This document shows, piece by piece, positions 58,980 to 64,000 of a stretch of 64,000 bases of DNA (positions are counted from its first letter, which is position 1; every line of letters starts with the position of its first letter). The notes under the pieces are model-generated. The model was not told the origin of the DNA and did not search any database. It worked only from the letters and a program-made list of their open reading frames with translations. The stretch is from NCBI RefSeq assembly GCF_001468035.1, contig NZ_LNZA01000001.1, positions 1-64,000 on the forward strand. The letters run 5' to 3'. The stretch comes from Legionella tucsonensis. Its GTDB lineage: Bacteria > Pseudomonadota > Gammaproteobacteria > Legionellales > Legionellaceae. The translations under genes and the position numbers were made by a program.

Positions 58980-60490
58980 AAAAGAAGAAGCCTTTATCCA
59001 CAGGTGCAGAATGGACCTTTGAATTAATTCAGGACTATGATCGTGAAATTGCACGCATAGCCAAAGATTTTAAGTTAGATACTTACCCTAACCAAATAGA
59101 AGTCATTACCGCAGAACAAATGATGGATGCTTATGCTTCTGTAGGGATGCCTATAGGTTATCATCATTGGTCTTTTGGCAAACATTTTGTCAGTGTTGAA
59201 AAAAGTTATAAACGTGGACAAATGGGCTTAGCTTATGAATTAGTTATTAATTCAAATCCCTGCATTTCTTATCTCATGGAAGAAAATACCATGGCCATGC
59301 AAGCCTTAGTGATTGCTCATGCTTGTTATGGCCATAACTCATTTTTTAAAAATAATTATTTATTTAAAATGTGGACTTCTGCTGATGCCATCATTGATTA
59401 TTTAGTATTTGCAAGAAAATACATCAGTGATTGCGAGCAACGCTATGGCATCAATGAAGTAGAAGCAGTCCTGGACGCGTGCCATGCACTGATGAACTAT
59501 GGAGTGGATCGCTATAAACATCCTACCCCTTTATCCATACAGGAAGAAAAAATTCGCCAACAAAACCGCGAAATTTATATGCAATCTCAAGTCAATGAAT
59601 TATGGCGAACCATTCCACAAAGCAGACAAGTTATGGAACAAGCTCAGAAAAAACATTTCCCAGAAGAGCCACAAGAAAATATTTTATATTTTATTGAAAA
59701 AAATGCGCCTTTATTAGAACCTTGGCAGCGAGAAATCGTGCGTATCGTACGTAAAATGGCTCAATATTTTTATCCTCAAGGCCAAACCAAGGTGATGAAT
59801 GAAGGATGGGCTTGCTTTTGGCACTATACCCTTTTGCATGCATTATACGATGAAGGCCTAGTTACAGATGAATTTATGCTGGAAATATTACAAAGCCATA
59901 CCAACGTCATCATGCAGCCACCTTATAATAGTCCTTATTATAGCGGCATAAATCCCTATACCTTGGGGTATCATATGATGCAAGACATCAAGCGAATTTG
60001 TGAAAATCCTACAGAAGAAGATAAAACATGGTTACCATATTTGGCCAATACAGATTGGTTAAGTAATTTGGATAATGCGATGCGTCATTTCAAAGATGAA
60101 AGTTTTATTGCCCAATATTTATCCCCTAAATTGATTCGTGATTTAAAATTATTTCACATCGTAGACGACGATCGCAGTCCTGATCTTTACGTCAACGCAA
60201 TTCATAATGAATTAGGATATCAAAAAATAAGAGAAGCATTATCAAGACAATATAATCTAGGTTATTTGGAGCCTGATATTCAAATTTATTCTGTTGACTT
60301 ACAAGGTGATCGCTCAATGACTTTACGGTACACCCAGCAAAATAGAGTGCCTTTGGGCCAAACTACAGTCGATGTTTTGAAACATCTCTATTTTTTATGG
60401 AAATTTCCTATCGTTTTGCAAGCAGTAAATTCTGAAAACGAGATCACTGAAGAATATCATTGCCCGCCAAAACCTTCATCGAATAACTAA
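58976..60490 (+). CDS. spoVR: SpoVR family protein (YcgB-like)
   Basis: A 504-aa cytoplasmic protein of the SpoVR/YcgB family, whose biochemical role is unknown; it is linked to stress and, in Bacillus, spore cortex formation. The family signature is clear: TYPNQIEVITAEQMMDAYAS, the YHHWSFGKHF motif, HACYGHNSFFKNNYLF, and NEGWACFWHYTLLHALYDEG. It overlaps yeaH by 4 bases. The triplet prkA-yeaH-spoVR is conserved in many proteobacteria. Confidence 0.94.
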   Translation: MKKKKPLSTGAEWTFELIQDYDREIARIAKDFKLDTYPNQIEVITAEQMMDAYASVGMPIGYHHWSFGKHFVSVEKSYKRGQMGLAYELVINSNPCISYLMEENTMAMQALVIAHACYGHNSFFKNNYLFKMWTSADAIIDYLVFARKYISDCEQRYGINEVEAVLDACHALMNYGVDRYKHPTPLSIQEEKIRQQNREIYMQSQVNELWRTIPQSRQVMEQAQKKHFPEEPQENILYFIEKNAPLLEPWQREIVRIVRKMAQYFYPQGQTKVMNEGWACFWHYTLLHALYDEGLVTDEFMLEILQSHTNVIMQPPYNSPYYSGINPYTLGYHMMQDIKRICENPTEEDKTWLPYLANTDWLSNLDNAMRHFKDESFIAQYLSPKLIRDLKLFHIVDDDRSPDLYVNAIHNELGYQKIREALSRQYNLGYLEPDIQIYSVDLQGDRSMTLRYTQQNRVPLGQTTVDVLKHLYFLWKFPIVLQAVNSENEITEEYHCPPKPSSNN

Positions 60491-60589
60491 TTGATGAGCA
60501 CAAAGGACTATTCTCAATAACGATTAAAGAAAAAATAGGGAGTGCTTATAATTCATCCCCACCCCTAGTGATAAAAAAATTTCTGCTCA

Positions 60590-61210
60590 TTATTTTTCAA
60601 TAATCGCAGTAGATGCATATATTTTAACTCCATCTTCTGCAAATGGATTCAAATTAAAAATGTCACGAAACACTTTTGCTGCCACTTCATTATTATTCAG
60701 AAACCAATCACTAATGTCATCTGAATAATATTGGATAATCTGAGGCGTAAAGAGTGCATATGCTGCTTCTACATGTCCTCTTATTCCAATTCCTGTTTTT
60801 ATAAAATATTTATTACCTTTCAGTGCTCGATTAAGCAACTCTACAGCCTCCTTAAGGCTACTTAAAGTACTTGCTTCAACAGGAACTGAATCAGATGAAT
60901 AAACTTTAACGGTAACCGCTAACTGCTCTCCAAACTCATGCACCTGGTTAACAAAAGAGGCTAAGGCCTGAGCTTTATCTTCGTTACAAACAGTAACTTT
61001 AATTTCCATATCACGCCCTTCACCCGTTAAGTCAGCTACATGAACACACGGATCTGCATTCAACGCGGCACTTAGCTGATTTTGTAATAAGTACCAAGGA
61101 GGAAGTAGCATATCAGCTGCATTCGCTACAGAGGTCATACAACTTATGATAAAACAAAGAAATAAGCCAAAAGAAGCCCCTACTTTACCTGTCACAGCAC
61201 GGTACATCAT
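60590..61210 (-). CDS. Exported hypothetical protein
   Basis: A 206-aa protein with a signal peptide (hydrophobic core ASFGLFLCFIISCM, cleavage near ANA|AD, residue 31). The mature part has two cysteines (CVHV and VCNED) that could form a disulphide, and no domain that I recognise. AGAGGT lies upstream of two adjacent ATGs. It follows the LapA-type gene in the same direction but is separated by a terminator, so it probably has its own promoter. The periplasm or type II secretion is possible; not shown. Confidence 0.7.
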   Translation of the reverse strand: MMYRAVTGKVGASFGLFLCFIISCMTSVANAADMLLPPWYLLQNQLSAALNADPCVHVADLTGEGRDMEIKVTVCNEDKAQALASFVNQVHEFGEQLAVTVKVYSSDSVPVEASTLSSLKEAVELLNRALKGNKYFIKTGIGIRGHVEAAYALFTPQIIQYYSDDISDWFLNNNEVAAKVFRDIFNLNPFAEDGVKIYASTAIIEK

Positions 61211-61239
61211 GATTACCTCTTACTTACGTTATTTAAAAC

Positions 61240-61269
61240 AATACCTCCATAAATTTTTATGGAGGTATT
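61240..61269 (-). terminator. Intrinsic terminator after the aminopeptidase gene
   Basis: 61240-61253 and 61256-61269 are exact 14-base complements. Read on the minus strand the hairpin lies just after the aminopeptidase stop and is followed by GTTTTAAATAA. The T-run is short, but position and stem strength make termination likely. Confidence 0.7.
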
Positions 61270-61275
61270 TGAGAA

Positions 61276-62475
61276 TTACTCTAAAGCCATTTCAATAGCA
61301 AAGGCCAACGCCAATTTAGAGAAGTTAGTCATATGTTCTAAACTCAATCTGTCCATAGTATCCTTAGAACTATGAATGTAAGGGTTGTGATCTTCAAAAT
61401 TAGACTCGCATGGGAATGCTGCGGGAATACCTACTTCATCCCATGAAGCATGATCACTGCACCCATAGCCACATTCTGAATAAGCAACCGGAACCTGCAC
61501 ATAATTGCTGATTAATTCTGCTACGAAATTACTTAAACTCTCGTCTGTATAATCGGTAAATACCCACATTGTTGGATCTTTGCGATTCACGCGATAACCC
61601 GTCATGTCAAACTGAATAGCAGCTTTTACCGGAATTGAGTTATCCATAAAATGCTCAACAACATACTGAGAGCCTACTAAACCGCGCTCTTCAGCGGCAT
61701 ACCAAATGATATAGATTGGGCGCTTAAACGTTGTTTTGGAAGACAACAAAATTCGCGCCATTTCCATAACCGATGAAGAACCGCTTCCATCATCCCCTGC
61801 ACCTGGCATACGTCCGTCAAGCGTATCCATATGTGCTCCAATCACTACTGCAGGCGCATTGATGTCTTTGCCAATGACAGTGACTAACGAAGGTTGCTTA
61901 TAATAATTACCTGTTTTCACGAAAAAGGTTGCTGTATCAGTACGACCATTTGCAGCAACCATATCATCAAAAGTTTTTTTCAACCATTTTGCCGCATCCA
62001 CACCTGTATCTTTGGTCGCTGAACGATTATGGAATGAAGTAAGTTGCTTCAAAGTATTCCAAATATTATCTGGGACCACATTCTGTAATGCCTCATTAAC
62101 TTCATCTGGGTGCTTCAGCTCATATACAGTGCTTTTGGGTTGCGCTGCTTTAATTGTTTTTCTCTGCAGGACTCTTTGCGCAGATTGCTTTTTCGCTGGA
62201 AGCAAAGAACCAAGTATGTGATGGCTCACATTCACGAAACGACCGCAATTTACTTGATCTGCCAAATGACTTAGAGCATCCACATCTGCTGCAGGAATAT
62301 CAATTATTTTAAATTGTTTATTTTCTGCCAAAACCTCATACGGAGTAGCAATTTTTGCGGCAAGACATTGAGGCACTTGCAACTGTTCATGAACAGGGGC
62401 GCTTGTCGCCAAAACATCAGTGCTAGCAAGCACTGAGCCCACTGCGATATAGGTCATCCATTGATTAAAACGCAT
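61276..62475 (-). CDS. lapA: M28 family secreted aminopeptidase (LapA-type)
   Basis: A 399-aa zinc exopeptidase. It has a signal peptide (cleavage near VLA|TS, residue 24), a propeptide-like segment, and an M28 catalytic domain with all metal ligands: GAHMDT, GAGDDGSGSSS, AAEERGLVGS (general base and ligand Glu), QFDMTGY and YIHSSKD. Two cysteines in CGYGC resemble other M28E enzymes. L. pneumophila secretes two such enzymes through its type II system, LapA and LapB. I recall lapA as the neighbour of mavN, which is the arrangement here, so LapA is the better match; the assignment rests on this synteny. Confidence 0.87.
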   Translation of the reverse strand: MRFNQWMTYIAVGSVLASTDVLATSAPVHEQLQVPQCLAAKIATPYEVLAENKQFKIIDIPAADVDALSHLADQVNCGRFVNVSHHILGSLLPAKKQSAQRVLQRKTIKAAQPKSTVYELKHPDEVNEALQNVVPDNIWNTLKQLTSFHNRSATKDTGVDAAKWLKKTFDDMVAANGRTDTATFFVKTGNYYKQPSLVTVIGKDINAPAVVIGAHMDTLDGRMPGAGDDGSGSSSVMEMARILLSSKTTFKRPIYIIWYAAEERGLVGSQYVVEHFMDNSIPVKAAIQFDMTGYRVNRKDPTMWVFTDYTDESLSNFVAELISNYVQVPVAYSECGYGCSDHASWDEVGIPAAFPCESNFEDHNPYIHSSKDTMDRLSLEHMTNFSKLALAFAIEMALE

Positions 62476-62617
62476 TTCTACTCCTATTTTAAATTAAATT
62501 TGCAACGTATTTACCTCGTAAAAACTCACTTTACCTAAATTCTGCAATTGGATCTACTGTTTAATTTAAGTTTTATTCAATAAAAAAATAACCATATGAC
62601 TTTTTTTTGTTCTTTTT

Positions 62618-62650
62618 GCTATTGATAATCATTTTCATTTGCGCTAGAGT
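62618..62650 (+). promoter_or_regulatory. Fur box over the mavN promoter
   Basis: 62618-62636 matches the 19-base Fur consensus at 16 positions, including the central GATAATCATT. It overlaps a sigma-70 promoter, TTGATA (62622-62627), 17 bases, TAGAGT (62645-62650). Fur-Fe2+ binding here would block the -35 box, giving expression under iron starvation. L. pneumophila mavN/iroT is known to be iron-repressed by Fur. Confidence 0.85.
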
Positions 62651-62681
62651 TTGAACCCCGACCCATTAGTTGAGCAAATAA

Positions 62682-64000
62682 ATGGCAGCAAATAAAATAA
62701 GATTCAAAAAAATTCCTCGTTATGTTGCTCTGGCGTCTCTTACTATCGGCGCTAGTTTAATTCTTGGTTTTCTAAGTTTTGGTGGAATGTATGCATTATA
62801 TCCTATCCTACCTTTGGCATTTGCTGCTTTTGGTCTTTCTGTAGCCTATGAGGGCGAAGTCTATTTACAAAATATTAAAGGTGCTTTTAAAAAAATATTT
62901 AAAAGCACCTACTTAGAGAATCACCTGGCTAAAGAATATTTGCTAGAAAACTTTCCCGAAAATACTGATTCAGAAGAGTGTCCTCAATTTTTCAAAGATT
63001 ATGAAGCACAACTCAATCTCCTGAAAGACTTTAATCATAAACAACTTAATAAAGAAAGCAGAAAACGCAAAAAGCAAATAGAAAAAACGCTGACGGACAT
63101 GGAAAAATGGTTCGCTTTGCAATTATTTGCAACCCCAAAAAAGCACAAAGATGAGGAGGAAGAAGAACTATCCAAATATACACAATCCTTAAGAGATTGG
63201 CTGGAAGCTCACGGACAAAAGGAGTGGCAAGAACGCTTAGAAAAACGCCAATCAACATTTAATTTTGCTAAAAGTTTCAGTTTGGTTGCTGGTGTATTCA
63301 TGGGGCTTGGTAGTACCTACCTCATTGTAGAAGCGTTTAGCGTAATTCCTTTAATGGCCGCCATTCCTTTTGCTTTTTGGCCAATCCTCATTGTTCCAAT
63401 GGCAGTAGTTGCTGGAGCTGCTTATGGTATGTTGACTTACAATACGATCACAGATCTTATTAATAATGACACTATCAAAAAATGGTATACCAAACTTAAA
63501 AATGACTTAAGTCAAGGTATCACAGCGCGTAATGTATTGATGACGCTCACTGCTGTATTTTTAGTGGGCTTAGCCATTGCGCTTACGATTTGTACTGCCG
63601 GTACTTGGTGGACTGTAGCAACCAGTGCCCGCCCTTTATTTGAATGGATGAAAAGAATACCCAGTTTTGTTATGGGGATTATCAATCCCATCATCACTGG
63701 ATTATCTGCTATATCGTTTAATATACAAAACTCTTCTGAATCTCTGGAAATGATCTATGAAGCCACAGATCCCAAGACCAATACCACCAATATATTTCAA
63801 CGCACCTACAAAACCATTGTAGATGGGCTTACCCATGTATGGGATACTGAAAATTGGTTACAGATGATTAACCCGTTTCGTATCCTGTTAAAATTAACGG
63901 TTACTCCTTTACGTATTCTGCTTTTTTTGGGTCACTTAGTAAGCGTTGCCCTGACTTCAGATCGCATGCCTGGGGTGCCTCAAATAGTAGCTGCTCTTGT
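62682..64000 (+). CDS. mavN: MavN/IroT, vacuolar membrane iron-acquisition effector (partial)
   Basis: The open frame runs from the ATG at 62682 to the window edge without a stop (439 codons seen; the C-terminus is missing). Hydrophobic segments occur at about residues 14-52, 203-255, 288-312, 330-350 and 405-425, and a large charged helical loop lies at about 60-195. Near the end is DRMPGVPQI. In L. pneumophila the equivalent gene (lpg2815) encodes a Dot/Icm effector inserted in the Legionella-containing vacuole membrane and needed for Fe(II) uptake during growth in host cells. The identification rests on the membrane layout, Fur box and LapA neighbour, not on a sequence search. The ribosome-binding site is weak (TTGAGC 8 bases upstream). 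Confidence 0.82.
   Translation, partial: MAANKIRFKKIPRYVALASLTIGASLILGFLSFGGMYALYPILPLAFAAFGLSVAYEGEVYLQNIKGAFKKIFKSTYLENHLAKEYLLENFPENTDSEECPQFFKDYEAQLNLLKDFNHKQLNKESRKRKKQIEKTLTDMEKWFALQLFATPKKHKDEEEEELSKYTQSLRDWLEAHGQKEWQERLEKRQSTFNFAKSFSLVAGVFMGLGSTYLIVEAFSVIPLMAAIPFAFWPILIVPMAVVAGAAYGMLTYNTITDLINNDTIKKWYTKLKNDLSQGITARNVLMTLTAVFLVGLAIALTICTAGTWWTVATSARPLFEWMKRIPSFVMGIINPIITGLSAISFNIQNSSESLEMIYEATDPKTNTTNIFQRTYKTIVDGLTHVWDTENWLQMINPFRILLKLTVTPLRILLFLGHLVSVALTSDRMPGVPQIVAAL

Overview
The window looks like a chromosomal segment of a Legionella species. It is AT-rich and gammaproteobacterial. It carries Legionella-type ankyrin and kinase-like proteins with effector character, a LapA-type secreted M28 aminopeptidase, and at the right edge the start of a multi-spanning membrane protein that I recognise as the iron-regulated Dot/Icm effector MavN/IroT. 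The aminopeptidase lies next to mavN here, as I recall it does in L. pneumophila. I saw no insertion sequence, prophage, CRISPR array or rRNA operon.

Layout. 1-330: a strong promoter firing off the left edge, then the 4.5S (SRP) RNA. 347-3823 (+): dnaX, ybaB, recR and a DUF547 protein. 3907-8508: accessory stretch with a small basic protein, a kinase-like probable effector, an ankyrin protein and an unrecognised protein. 8679-12622: a response regulator with a degenerate receiver, a CorB/CorC-type transporter, ppa, hit and folE. 12684-42570 is almost one long minus-strand block. In transcriptional order it runs rlmE-ftsH-folP-glmM-tpiA-secG-tRNA-Leu(GAG)-nuoABCDEFGHIJKLMN-tRNA-fMet-rimP-nusA-infB-rbfA-truB-rpsO-pnp. 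This is the classic gammaproteobacterial translation and cell-envelope cluster with the whole Complex I operon sitting between the two tRNA genes.

42710-44370 (+): yhbY, a CDP-alcohol phosphatidyltransferase and hda. 44444-50529: a second accessory stretch with two unrecognised multi-spanning proteins, a Tyr/Trp-rich lipoprotein, a POT peptide transporter, a MITE-like repeat and a patatin-like phospholipase. 50770-55327: aroE, a secreted 2H-phosphoesterase-like protein, a truncated cyclic-nucleotide-binding gene and pepN. 55545-60490 (+): the conserved prkA-yeaH-spoVR stress operon, with large inverted repeats before and after prkA. 60590-64000: a secreted unknown, the LapA-type peptidase, then a Fur box and promoter driving mavN, which is cut by the window end.

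How the parts fit. The long block couples RNA and protein synthesis (SRP RNA, S15, IF2, RbfA, NusA, PNPase, RlmE, two tRNAs) with respiration (Complex I) and envelope quality control (FtsH, GlmM, SecG). The accessory stretches hold the likely host-interaction genes. No wholly new multi-gene system is evident. The best leads are the kinase-like/ankyrin pair, the N-for-D receiver, the two multi-spanning proteins ending in Cys-Cys-hydrophobic tails (one fits a CaaX pattern), the structured prkA operon RNA, the tRNA-Leu/nuoA junction, and the Fur-controlled mavN promoter. All functions are inferred from reading motifs and gene order; no database search was possible.
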